Of a stretch of 8,489 nt of DNA, positions 1 through 6,312 are shown piece after piece. The DNA comes from Egerieenecus sp048201975. GTDB lineage: Bacteria; Bacillota; Clostridia; Christensenellales; Aristaeellaceae. The stretch is taken from assembly GCA_048201975.1 (NCBI GenBank), contig DBFBGQ010000115.1, forward strand, positions 1 to 8,489, in the 5' to 3' direction. How positions within the stretch are numbered: the stretch's first letter is position 1; the number at the start of each line of letters is the position of its first letter. The notes beneath the pieces were generated by a model that was not told the origin of the DNA, made no database searches, and saw only the letters and a list, made by a program, of their open reading frames with translations. A program made the translations under genes and the position numbers.

Positions 1-9
1 CATTGTTTC

Positions 10-51
10 GGCCCGGACACGCTTCCTGAAAATGGGGAGCGCGTCCGGGCC
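10..51 (-). terminator. GC-rich hairpin downstream of deoC, possible terminator
   Basis: Positions 10-22 pair with 39-51 around a 16-base loop. Read as minus-strand RNA the 13-pair stem is continuous, with one G-U wobble; on the plus strand that pair is an A-C mismatch, so the structure fits a leftward transcript better. It lies about 50 bases past the deoC stop. No U-tract follows the stem, so it may be a weak or rho-assisted terminator, or a 3'-end stabiliser. It could also serve a gene converging from beyond the left edge. Confidence 0.45.
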
Positions 52-101
52 TTCATGTGCCTCAAAACATCTATGAACAGTACATTTTCAGACGAGCAGC
101 G

Positions 102-833
102 TCAATAGCCGCCTTCCATCTCCTTGAGGTTCTCAATCTCCCGCAGCGTTCCCTCCGCATAGCGCTTCTCCGCCTCAGCCATAATCGCCGCGGTGGCGCT
201 GACGCCGCAGCGGGTCGCCCCCGCCGCCCGGGCGGAGAGCACCGTGTCCAGGTCCCGGATGCCGCCGGAGCCCTTCACCTGCACCCGCGGGGACACGCTG
301 CGGCGCATGAGCCGCAGGTCTTCGATGGTGCAGCCCTTGCTGCCGTACCCTGTGCTGGTTTTCACAAAGTCCGCCCCGGCCTCCTCGCTCAGGCGGCAGG
401 CCAGCACCTTTTGCTCGTCGGTAAGGTAGCAGGTTTCCAGAATCACCTTCACCAGCGCCCCGGCGTCATGGGCCACCTGAACAACCTGCGCAATTTCCTG
501 GCGCACATAGTCCTCGTCCCCCGCCAGCAGCTTGCCGATGTTGATGACCATATCCAGCTCGTCGCAGCCGTCCTCCAGGGCCTGCCTGGCTTCAGCGACC
601 TTCACGGCGGTGCGGTGTGCCCCATGCGGGAAGCCGATCACCGTGCAAACCTTCACGCCGCTGCCCTGGAGCATGGAGGCCACCAGGGGCATATCGCAGG
701 GGCGGGCGCATACGCTGGCGGTATGGTAGCGCAGCGCCAGTTCGCAGCCCTTTCGCACGTCCTCGTCGGTCAGGTAAGGCTGCAATGTGCTATGGTCCAA
801 CATGTTGGCGATATCCTGAGGTGTCAGCCGCAT
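102..833 (-). CDS. deoC: deoxyribose-phosphate aldolase (DERA)
   Basis: This 243-residue cytosolic class I aldolase cleaves 2-deoxy-D-ribose 5-phosphate to acetaldehyde and glyceraldehyde 3-phosphate, the last step of deoxynucleoside catabolism. The TIM-barrel signatures are all present: DHSTLQP near residue 13; KVCTVIGFPHGA (61-72); DELDMVINIG with the proton-relay Asp at 94; KVILET with Lys129; the Schiff-base lysine Lys158 in FVKTSTGYG; and Lys187 in VKGSGGIRD. A GVSAT phosphate-loop-like segment (210-214) follows. The length is normal for the shorter Gram-positive/archaeal type. I chose ATG at 833 because GGAGGG (843-848) is 9 bases upstream; an in-frame TTG at 839 would be only 3 bases from it. 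No other deo genes are visible. The helicase gene ends 86 bases upstream on the same strand, so co-transcription is possible, though deoC could have its own weak promoter. The function is secure. Confidence 0.95.
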   Translation of the reverse strand: MRLTPQDIANMLDHSTLQPYLTDEDVRKGCELALRYHTASVCARPCDMPLVASMLQGSGVKVCTVIGFPHGAHRTAVKVAEARQALEDGCDELDMVINIGKLLAGDEDYVRQEIAQVVQVAHDAGALVKVILETCYLTDEQKVLACRLSEEAGADFVKTSTGYGSKGCTIEDLRLMRRSVSPRVQVKGSGGIRDLDTVLSARAAGATRCGVSATAAIMAEAEKRYAEGTLREIENLKEMEGGY

Positions 834-919
834 ATACAACGTCCCTCCTATGCTATGATTCGTTCAGCCCACGCCTTGTTCGCTATTTCTAACATTCGTG
901 CTTGCCCCACGCAATGCCT

Positions 920-3244
920 TCACAGCGCGGAAATTTCTTTCTCCCAGAAGGCCTGGAGCAGCCCGGGGATATCCCCCCGGCGCAGCTCCCAGTGCTCCGG
1001 CATCAGCGCCCGGTAGGCCCCCTCCAGATACCGGTCGTCCAGCAGCAGCGCCACGCCCCGGTCCGTCTCCGTGCGAATCACCCGCCCCACAGCCTGCGCC
1101 ACCTTTTGCATGCCGGGGATGCGGTAGGCATAGGCAAAGCCCTGGCCCAGCTTTTCCTCATAATAGTCCCGCAGCGTCTCCTGAAAAAGGTTTACCTGGG
1201 GAAGTCCCACGCCCACCACCATCACCCCGTCCAGGGCCGCGCCGGGCAGGTCGATGCCTTCGGCAAACACGCCGCCCAGCACGCACAGGGATAGCGCCGG
1301 CGCTTCGCCCCTCCGGTAGGGCGTAAGAAACGCTTCCCGCGCCGGCTCATCCATGGCCGCGGTCTGCCGCTGCCGGGGCAAATCCCCCAGCAGCGCATCC
1401 ACCTGGCGCAGATACGCGAAGCTGGGAAAATACACCATGTATTTTCCCGGATGGCTCTCCGCCAGCTGCCGGATCCGCTGGGCAATCCGCTCCGCCGTGG
1501 CCGCGCGATGGGCGTAGCGGGTGTTGACACTCTCCTGCACCACCAGCAGGTTTTCCCGCGGAAAGGGCGAGGGCATGGCAAAGCATGCATCCTCCTGGTC
1601 GCCGCCCAGCAAAATCTTCATATCCTGCAGGGGGGAGAATGTGGCGGAAAAGTAAACCGTACCGTGGAGGCGGCCGGTAACCTCCGCCAGGTGAGAGGCC
1701 ACATCCAGCGCCAGGGCGGTCAGGCGGATCTCCCGGCGCCCCTGCGTCAAATAGGCGTATGCCGCCTGATCCCGGCGCAGAGCGCGGGTGAACCCCAGCA
1801 GCTCCCGAAAGATATCCCCCATGCCCTGGGCATGCTCCCCCCAGGCAAGGCCCTCCATGGAGGCGGCTTGCAGCGCGTCCAGGGCATCCTCCGCCGCAGG
1901 GGCGAGCTTTTCCGGGAGCGCCGCCAGCCTGCCCTCGCCCTCCGGCGCTTCCCAAGCCGCCTCCTCCAGGCGCTTCAATAGCTCCGTAAGCGCCTTGTAC
2001 AGGGGATGCCTGCGCCCCGCGGCCTTGCCCACGCCCTGGCGAAAGCGCCGCAGCGCGGCGCCATCCAGACGCCCCGAGAGCATCTCCCGGGCGCGCCCCA
2101 GCAGGTTATGGGCCTCGTCCACCAAGAGAGTCACATCCCCCCGGCGGTCAAAAATGCGCTGGATATGCACCCCGGGGTCAAAGGCGTAATTGTAGTCGCA
2201 AATCACCACATCCGCCAGCTCCGCCAGCGACAGGGCAAATTCAAAGGGGCAGAGCATGTGCCTGTCGGCCATGGCCCGCACGGCATCCCCCGTCCAGTCC
2301 TGGGTTTGCAGCATTTCCAGCAGCGCTTCCTGATCCCGCAGAAAGTGCCCCCTGGCCCGCGGACACCAGTCCGGGTGGCACACCGTGGGATGGGAGCATT
2401 GGCGCTCCTTGGCGTTCAGCGTGAGCACCCATAGCCGCATGCCCTGGGCGCGCATGCGCTCCACGGCCTCCAGCGCGCCCTGGCGCTGGGTGGTGCGGGC
2501 CGTGAGATAATAAACCTGCCCGGTAAGCCCCTCCCCCAGCGCCTTCAGCGCCGGAAACAGCGCCGCGGTGGATTTGCCCGTACCCGTGGGCATGCTGGCG
2601 AACAGCCGCCTGCGCCGCTTGATGGCCGTATAAACCTGCACCGCCATCTCCCGCTGCCCCGCCCGGTAGGCGTCGTAGGGGAAGCGCAGGCGGGCCAGGG
2701 AAGCGTCCCGCTCCCGCGCATGCGCCCGGCGCACCCGCTCCCGCACCAGGTACGCCTGCACCAGCGCCTGAAACACCTCCTGGCACCGCTCCGCCGTCCA
2801 CTCCTGGGCAAAGCTGGCGCGCGCCTTGCCCCGGCGGTCCACGTAAACCACCCGCAGCTCCACCCCAAGGCGCCGCTCCTCCTGGCAGACGATGGCTCCG
2901 TAGCAGACGCACTGGGCCCAGTGGGCCGTCAGGGGTTCCTCCGGCGGCTCCCGGCCCTGCCACAGCTTGATTTCCTCCACGCAGGGCGGATCCTCCCGCC
3001 AGGCATCCATGCGCCCGCCAATCGCCAGGGTCCACGGCTCCTGGTCCTCCACGGCGATCCGTGTGAGCACAGGCTTTTCCGCAACCCATTCCTCCCCCAG
3101 CAGCCGCTGACGGGCCTTGTGTCCCAGCATGCCCTCCTGCATATCCCGCGGCGAACCGCCGGGCCGGATGTCCGCGCCGTGATGGGTGAACTCCACCAGC
3201 TCCCGCACGGAAATTCTGCTCTCTTCCACGCTGTTCTCCCCCAT
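920..3244 (-). CDS. PD-(D/E)XK nuclease fused to DinG/Rad3-type Fe-S DNA helicase
   Basis: A 774-residue predicted DNA-repair enzyme. Residues 11-165 form a RecB/Cas4-like nuclease: His42, GRMD with Asp80, the E-x-K pair Glu91/Lys93, and the QxxxY motif Gln111/Tyr115, so the active site looks intact. The helicase follows: FPYDAYRAGQ (188-197); Walker A MPTGTGKST (218-226); four candidate Fe-S cysteines 283, 289, 294 and 332, as in XPD/DinG; ICDYNYAFDP (348-357); DEAH box 376-379; SATFSP (533-538); GVFAEGIDLPG (658-668); and motif VI QAVGRVIRTE (717-726). Superfamily 2 Fe-S helicases of this kind unwind DNA 5' to 3'; the coupled nuclease suggests processing of flaps or damaged ends, which is inference. 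The same domain order occurs in other Clostridia. I chose ATG 3244, 17 bases after the DUF4364 stop; the open frame runs on to 3322, but that would overlap the upstream gene and the extra residues are low-complexity. The SD at this start is weak (GCGGGGC), suggesting translational coupling. Confidence 0.88.
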   Translation of the reverse strand: MGENSVEESRISVRELVEFTHHGADIRPGGSPRDMQEGMLGHKARQRLLGEEWVAEKPVLTRIAVEDQEPWTLAIGGRMDAWREDPPCVEEIKLWQGREPPEEPLTAHWAQCVCYGAIVCQEERRLGVELRVVYVDRRGKARASFAQEWTAERCQEVFQALVQAYLVRERVRRAHARERDASLARLRFPYDAYRAGQREMAVQVYTAIKRRRRLFASMPTGTGKSTAALFPALKALGEGLTGQVYYLTARTTQRQGALEAVERMRAQGMRLWVLTLNAKERQCSHPTVCHPDWCPRARGHFLRDQEALLEMLQTQDWTGDAVRAMADRHMLCPFEFALSLAELADVVICDYNYAFDPGVHIQRIFDRRGDVTLLVDEAHNLLGRAREMLSGRLDGAALRRFRQGVGKAAGRRHPLYKALTELLKRLEEAAWEAPEGEGRLAALPEKLAPAAEDALDALQAASMEGLAWGEHAQGMGDIFRELLGFTRALRRDQAAYAYLTQGRREIRLTALALDVASHLAEVTGRLHGTVYFSATFSPLQDMKILLGGDQEDACFAMPSPFPRENLLVVQESVNTRYAHRAATAERIAQRIRQLAESHPGKYMVYFPSFAYLRQVDALLGDLPRQRQTAAMDEPAREAFLTPYRRGEAPALSLCVLGGVFAEGIDLPGAALDGVMVVGVGLPQVNLFQETLRDYYEEKLGQGFAYAYRIPGMQKVAQAVGRVIRTETDRGVALLLDDRYLEGAYRALMPEHWELRRGDIPGLLQAFWEKEISAL

Positions 3245-3261
3245 GCCCCGCTTTCGAGCGC

Positions 3262-4008
3262 TTACGACCTCTCCAGCGCCTGGAGTATCTGCGCCGCCAG
3301 CGCGGCGCGCCGCTCCGGCCAACGGGCGCCATAGTGCCGCGCCAGCGCCTCCGTGGGCAAGGAGAGCATCAGGTTCAGGGTGGGCTCCGTCAGGCTGTCC
3401 GTCAGGGAGAGCATCCAGTCCTTTTCTCCGATCTGCTGGAGCAGCGCCGTGGGCGGCAGGATTGGCAAGGGCTCATCTTCGGCATAGTCCTCGCTGAGGG
3501 CCTGCGTCACCAGCGTGTAGACCGCCTGGGCCGCCCCCTGCCACCTTTTGCGCAGCTCGCCCTCCGTCACCTGCCCCTCCACCGTCAGGGAAAGATCCAG
3601 CAGGGCGCTGTCTCCCTCCAGCATGCGCAGGCGCAGGCATTGCCGTCCCCCCTTCATGGGAATGGCGTCCGCCTGGTTTTGCTGCTCGGCGCGGAACTGC
3701 GCCTTCCACCGGGCGGCCCCGGCCTCCAGCGCGCGGCGGCGGCTATCGGGAATGCGGCCGTCAAAGCTCTCCAGCGTATATCGCCCCTGCTCCGTCAGCT
3801 CATACAGGCTGCCCAGCGCATGGTGGCACACCCGCACCTGTCCCATTTCTTCCAGCTCGCACAGGTTCAGCTGCAGCACAAAATAATTCATCACATCCTC
3901 CTCCACCATAAAGCGAAGGAGCTGCAGCTGCGTCACGCCGCCCAGGCAGCGAAGCGCCAGCAAAATCAACAGTTTCTGCTCGCTCTCGGGAACGTTTTTC
4001 CGGGTCAT
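3262..4008 (-). CDS. DUF4364 family winged-helix protein
   Basis: A 248-residue cytosolic protein recognised as DUF4364 from its N-terminal half: EQKLLILLALRCLGG..., the MNYFVLQLNLCELEEMG segment (40-56), the YELTEQGRYTLESF segment (69-82), then GRIP (84-87). Residues about 10-85 read as a winged helix-turn-helix, so DNA binding is likely but no target is known. Residues 120-175 form the usual mixed alpha/beta part. The tail from about 177 to 248 looks longer than I recall for the family (roughly 170-180 residues). The start ATG at 4008 is preceded by AAGGGGGAAG. The helicase gene starts 17 bases after its stop, a tight pair suggesting a shared function or shared control. No own promoter is evident, so transcription probably comes from the HPr-like gene promoter upstream. 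Confidence 0.85.
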   Translation of the reverse strand: MTRKNVPESEQKLLILLALRCLGGVTQLQLLRFMVEEDVMNYFVLQLNLCELEEMGQVRVCHHALGSLYELTEQGRYTLESFDGRIPDSRRRALEAGAARWKAQFRAEQQNQADAIPMKGGRQCLRLRMLEGDSALLDLSLTVEGQVTEGELRKRWQGAAQAVYTLVTQALSEDYAEDEPLPILPPTALLQQIGEKDWMLSLTDSLTEPTLNLMLSLPTEALARHYGARWPERRAALAAQILQALERS

Positions 4009-4042
4009 GCGCCGTTCTTCCCCCTTTCCACGGGTTCAGTAA

Positions 4043-4072
4043 AGCCCCTCAAACATTGCTGTCTGAGGGGCT
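4043..4072 (-). other. hairpin between HPr-like gene and DUF4364 gene
   Basis: AGCCCCTCA (4043-4051) pairs perfectly with TGAGGGGCT (4064-4072) around a 12-base loop. In the minus-strand transcript it is followed by only a short U-run (UUUACU), so it would be a leaky terminator or a processing/stability element. It sits about 35 bases before the DUF4364 start codon. Confidence 0.6.
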
Positions 4073-4095
4073 CGCTACCCAATGCACAGGGCGGA

Positions 4096-4120
4096 CCGGC
4101 AAGCGGAAACGCCATGCCGG
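4096..4120 (-). other. hairpin just after HPr-like gene
   Basis: CCGGCA (4096-4101) pairs with TGCCGG (4115-4120), and inside it GCG (4103-4105) pairs with CGC (4110-4112) around a four-base loop, leaving small internal bulges. It lies 40 bases past the HPr-like stop. There is no U-tract, so its role as a terminator is uncertain. Confidence 0.4.
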
Positions 4121-4159
4121 CCGCAACCCCAGCCGCACACTCGGGCTATGTTGAATTCC

Positions 4160-4387
4160 TTAGGCCATGAAGGGCTTGATGTCGTTCATCAGGTCTTCGC
4201 AGTCATCGGAGTACACTTCCAAAGTGATCGGCTTGCTCAGGTCCAGGCTGAAGATACCCAGGATAGACTTGGCGTCCACCACGTGACGGCCGGCGCGCAG
4301 GTCCATGTCGTAAGGGTAACGGTTGACCATGTTTACGAAGGTCTTGACATTCTCAGCCAGACTCAGCTTGATGTTGATGGATTTCAT
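4160..4387 (-). CDS. HPr-like protein lacking the active-site histidine
   Basis: A 75-residue protein with the HPr fold signature VDAKSILGIFSLDLSKPITLEV (in two parts, residues 37-48 and 49-58). Ungapped alignment with Bacillus subtilis HPr puts Ser41 at the regulatory Ser46 position. The catalytic His15 falls on Leu10 and Arg17 on Glu12 (segment SLAENVKTF), so it cannot carry phosphate from enzyme I on a histidine. It could still be an HPr kinase target or a regulatory partner, as Crh is in Bacillus, where His15 is replaced by Gln; this is inference. Similar His-less HPr paralogues occur widely in Clostridia. The start ATG at 4387 has AAGGGGGTG ending 10 bases upstream, one mismatch from ideal. 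It is the first gene of the leftward cluster with its own near-consensus promoter. No other PTS gene is in the window. Confidence 0.85.
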   Translation of the reverse strand: MKSINIKLSLAENVKTFVNMVNRYPYDMDLRAGRHVVDAKSILGIFSLDLSKPITLEVYSDDCEDLMNDIKPFMA

Positions 4388-4423
4388 GCTTCAAAAGCAC
4401 CCCCTTTTATTTGGTACGTGTTC

Positions 4424-4452
4424 AGTATACGCTACTCTGCTGGAAAAATCAA
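4424..4452 (-). promoter_or_regulatory. sigma-A-type promoter of HPr-like gene
   Basis: Minus-strand -35 TTGATT (4447-4452) and -10 TATACT (4424-4429) are separated by exactly 17 bases. The start of transcription would be near 4417, giving a leader of about 30 bases that holds the Shine-Dalgarno. It probably drives the HPr-like gene and possibly the genes downstream. Confidence 0.75.
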
Positions 4453-4640
4453 GGGAAATCCGCCTGGAAATCCAAAAAAACTTTCTGTAAATAATAGCTT
4501 TTCTCATCAATTATCACAAAGCGCAAGATTTCTTTGTACCCGGCGCACATCCCGCAAAGCCTTGCGGCAGGCCGCTTTCCCAGCTTTCCATGCTTCCCGG
4601 CGCTTTTGCGCCATGCAAAGCGCGCATCTTTCGCATGCAA
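4453..4640. other. intergenic stretch with small hairpins, no gene
   Basis: No credible gene is seen here. The left part is AT-rich, unlike its surroundings, and lies just upstream of the HPr-like promoter. The right part holds short inverted repeats: CCGCAA/TTGCGG (4552-4567), an overlapping alternative GCGGC/GCCGC (4564-4575), and GGCGC/GCGCC around TTTT (4599-4612). With the promoter and terminator this makes a 351-base gap between 4387 and 4739. Confidence 0.5.
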
Positions 4641-4685
4641 AAGGGCTCGGGACCGCGCCGCATGCGCGGCGGTCCCGAGCCCCTT
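4641..4685 (-). terminator. strong intrinsic terminator of the membrane-protein gene
   Basis: GGGCTCGGGACCG (4643-4655) pairs with 4670-4682 over 13 bases. The stem continues as CCGC/GCGG around an ATGC loop, with a two-base bulge. Minus-strand RNA leaves the stem into UUUU. It lies about 53 bases past the stop at 4739, as expected for an intrinsic terminator. Confidence 0.8.
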
Positions 4686-4738
4686 GTGAAACAGGCGCGG
4701 CAGGAAAACGACCGGCGAATTCCGCTCGCCGCCCGGCG

Positions 4739-5392
4739 TTACTCGGTCGCCTCCGCCGCTTCCACCGCCAGATCCCGCACCAGGATGTTCATCAGCTTCA
4801 CCGCGTTGGCGTCGTTGCCGCCGGTTACCAGAATGCACCAGTACATATCCTCCAGGCTGCCCAGGCCAAACTGCTCCATGCCGGTAAAGTCCTTGGCGGG
4901 GATGCCATACAGATGCTTTTCCCCCAGCTCGGTGTTGTTGCGCCAGCCTCCGCTCAGGTCCAGGTCCTTGGTGTCCAGCGCGCCCTCGTTGATGTAGGGC
5001 TCCAGGTCGATCAGCGCGCCCTGGCTGGCATAGTTGACGAAGTCCTCCTTGCCCAGCAGGTAGATATCGCCCTCGCCCGCCATGACGTAGGTGGCCAGCT
5101 GCATGGCCCCGTAATAATCGTCCCCGGTGGCGGACAGGAAGATGCTCTGCATCTGCTCCATATCCTGCATTTCCGTCAGACGGATATTTTCCAGGTAGGC
5201 GTCCAGCGCCTCCTGATCCCCATAGCTGGAGCAGATGTACACATCCACGATCTTCTCCGCCGGGGGACGATAGGCCGTGGTGGTATAAATCAGGTTCCAG
5301 CCAAACACGCAGGCCAACGCCAGCACCAGATATTTCCAGGTGTTATAAGCCAGGTGATGCTTGATCCGCTCCCTGGTCAAGGGTGTTTTCAT
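4739..5392 (-). CDS. membrane-anchored extracytoplasmic protein, partly solute-binding-protein-like
   Basis: A 217-residue protein of unknown function. A short basic cytoplasmic start (residues 1-17) is followed by one membrane segment at about 19-37 with no lipobox cysteine, so it is likely a signal anchor. The rest (about 40-217) would face outside. Residues 93-140 (YYGAMQLATYVMAGEGDIYLL, then FVNYASQGALIDLEPYI) recall the middle of family 1 ABC solute-binding proteins, but the chain is about half the usual length and no lipoprotein signal or permease is present. I do not recognise a named family; similar short proteins seem to occur in Clostridia. ATG 5392 was chosen because AAAGGAAG lies just upstream; the frame is open much further, but that part overlaps tetR. 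It has its own promoter and a long leader. It lies downstream of tetR, suggesting but not proving co-regulation. Confidence 0.75.
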   Translation of the reverse strand: MKTPLTRERIKHHLAYNTWKYLVLALACVFGWNLIYTTTAYRPPAEKIVDVYICSSYGDQEALDAYLENIRLTEMQDMEQMQSIFLSATGDDYYGAMQLATYVMAGEGDIYLLGKEDFVNYASQGALIDLEPYINEGALDTKDLDLSGGWRNNTELGEKHLYGIPAKDFTGMEQFGLGSLEDMYWCILVTGGNDANAVKLMNILVRDLAVEAAEATE

Positions 5393-5422
5393 GTTTTCGC
5401 TTCCTTTCCGACGAAATATGCG

Positions 5423-5452
5423 CCGAATGCGCGGTTTCTTCCCGCCATCCGG
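5423..5452 (-). promoter_or_regulatory. leader hairpin ahead of the membrane-protein gene
   Basis: In minus-strand RNA CCGGAUG pairs with CAUUCGG and GCGG with CCGC, with a single bulged G and a 7-base GAAGAAA loop: 11 pairs in all. One pair is G-U, which on the plus strand would be a mismatch, so the structure suits the leftward transcript. It lies about 20 bases before the Shine-Dalgarno and has no U-tract. It may affect translation or stability. Confidence 0.5.
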
Positions 5453-5564
5453 TGCATTCGTTACTTCTGTATCGCGCGCCCTCGCGCAACCACCGCGCCC
5501 AGAGCAAAAGACGCCTCTCCTTCCTTTTTGCAGCCTTCCGCCGCCTGCGCAAATGATTGGATTT

Positions 5565-5592
5565 ATTATAACACGGAAAAAGCCAAAAGCAA
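5565..5592 (-). promoter_or_regulatory. promoter of the membrane-protein gene
   Basis: A perfect minus-strand -10 TATAAT (5565-5570) has a partial -35 TTGCTT (5587-5592) 16 bases upstream. The predicted start near 5558 gives a leader of about 165 bases. It lies just after the tetR stop at 5629, so the downstream gene can be expressed independently of tetR. Confidence 0.6.
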
Positions 5593-5628
5593 CCGCCAGC
5601 GCCCGCAACCCCTGGGAAAACCCGCGTT

Positions 5629-6186
5629 TTACCAAATGGGCTCCATCACCGCGCGGAAGTAGCGGTCCAGCTCCTCCGGCGTTTGGCGCATGCGTCCCTT
5701 GATCCACCACAGCACCATTTCCACAAAGCTCCCGGAGACATGGTTCACCAGGAACTCCTGGGGCAGATCCGGCCGCTTGCACCGCTCCGCCCACTGGGAA
5801 CGGATCAGCCCGCTGAGGCTATCCTTAAAATAGCGCAGAAAGATCTCGCTGCTCTCGCAGGACAAAAGCCCCAGAATGTTCCGGTCGTTCTCCTGCAGGT
5901 GCTGAAGCAAATGGCAGAACATCGACTCCGGCGCGTCCGCACGGGAATACAGCCCATGGGTATGCGTCCGATCCGCCGCCGTGGAAACGATGTGCCCAAA
6001 CAGCTCCTCGCACAGCGCCTTGAGCAGGTCGTCCTTGGTCTCAAAGTGCGCGTAAAAGGTGGTCCGGCCCACGTTGGCCGCGTCGATAATTTCCTGCACG
6101 GTAATTCTGCTGTAGCTTTTTTCCTCCAGGAGCGCGCCGAATGCGTCAAAAATGGCGGCCCTGGTCTTCTGCTGCCGTCTGTCCAT
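5629..6186 (-). CDS. TetR/AcrR family transcriptional regulator
   Basis: A 185-residue cytosolic, presumably dimeric, ligand-responsive DNA-binding protein. The N-terminal TetR domain is clear: KTRAAIFDAFGALLEEKSY (7-25), then the helix-turn-helix RITVQEIIDAANVGRTTFY (27-45), then AHFETKDDLLKAL (46-58). The C-terminal ligand/dimer half ends with FLVNHVSGSFVEMVLWWIKG (145-164), like the TetR_C_7-type domain. I chose ATG 6186 because the TetR domain begins there and AAGGG lies about 10 bases upstream; the frame runs to 6285, but the extra residues match nothing. It is read away from the metal ATPase across a 197-base spacer with interlocking promoters and inverted repeats, so it is the likely regulator of itself and the ATPase. 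The ligand is unknown. Confidence 0.9.
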   Translation of the reverse strand: MDRRQQKTRAAIFDAFGALLEEKSYSRITVQEIIDAANVGRTTFYAHFETKDDLLKALCEELFGHIVSTAADRTHTHGLYSRADAPESMFCHLLQHLQENDRNILGLLSCESSEIFLRYFKDSLSGLIRSQWAERCKRPDLPQEFLVNHVSGSFVEMVLWWIKGRMRQTPEELDRYFRAVMEPIW

Positions 6187-6222
6187 CGCCGTTACCCTTC
6201 CGAACAATTCTGCCAAAATGTT

Positions 6223-6230
6223 CCGTACAA
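6223..6230. promoter_or_regulatory. half of a split inverted repeat, candidate regulator site
   Basis: CCGTACAA here is the exact reverse complement of TTGTACGG at 6314-6321. The two copies bracket the ATPase promoter, and the second overlaps the tetR -10 element. Such paired copies could be bound by TetR dimers or bring two sites together by looping. Eight bases can recur by chance. Confidence 0.35.
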
Positions 6231-6237
6231 AACAACC

Positions 6238-6251
6238 GGACGAAATCGTCC
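6238..6251. promoter_or_regulatory. palindrome next to the ATPase -35, candidate TetR operator
   Basis: GGACGA and TCGTCC are perfect inverted arms around AA. The repeat ends one base before the -35 of the ATPase promoter and lies within the predicted tetR leader. Its size and symmetry suit a TetR-type dimer. A hairpin in the tetR leader is the alternative reading. Confidence 0.45.
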
Positions 6252-6252
6252 A

Positions 6253-6281
6253 TTGCCAGGGAGCGCGTTCTCTCCTACAAT
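6253..6281 (+). promoter_or_regulatory. sigma-A-type promoter of the metal ATPase
   Basis: Plus-strand -35 TTGCCA (6253-6258) and -10 TACAAT (6276-6281) each match five of six consensus bases at the ideal 17-base spacing. The start would be near 6288, giving a leader of about 95 bases. The 8-base palindrome AACATGTT (6292-6299) lies at the predicted start region. Confidence 0.75.
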
Positions 6282-6312
6282 ACAAAAGAACAACATGTTT
6301 GCTAACAAATGC

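Noticed and set aside
834..919. Possible separate deoC promoter (TTGCGT-17-TAGAAA on the minus strand)
   Set aside because: Both boxes are poor matches, so I cannot tell it from chance; deoC may simply be read through from the helicase gene.
57..1016. 319-codon open frame on the plus strand opposite deoC
   Set aside because: It runs opposite a clear aldolase gene and into the helicase gene, and shows no family features.
3245..3322. 26-residue N-terminal extension of the helicase
   Set aside because: It would overlap the DUF4364 gene, is low-complexity, and ATG 3244 lies just after the upstream stop.
2241..3332. 363-codon minus-strand frame inside the helicase gene
   Set aside because: Gly/Ala/Arg-rich frame-shifted reading of the helicase codons, with no motif of its own.
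5393..5552. Possible upstream small reading frame in the leader of the membrane-protein gene
   Set aside because: Only an out-of-frame stretch with non-ATG starts near a purine-rich site; its residues are Arg-rich and look like chance.
4082..5662. 526-codon open frame on the plus strand
   Set aside because: It runs opposite the HPr-like gene and the membrane-protein gene and across their promoters and terminator. The composition is that of a reverse shadow.
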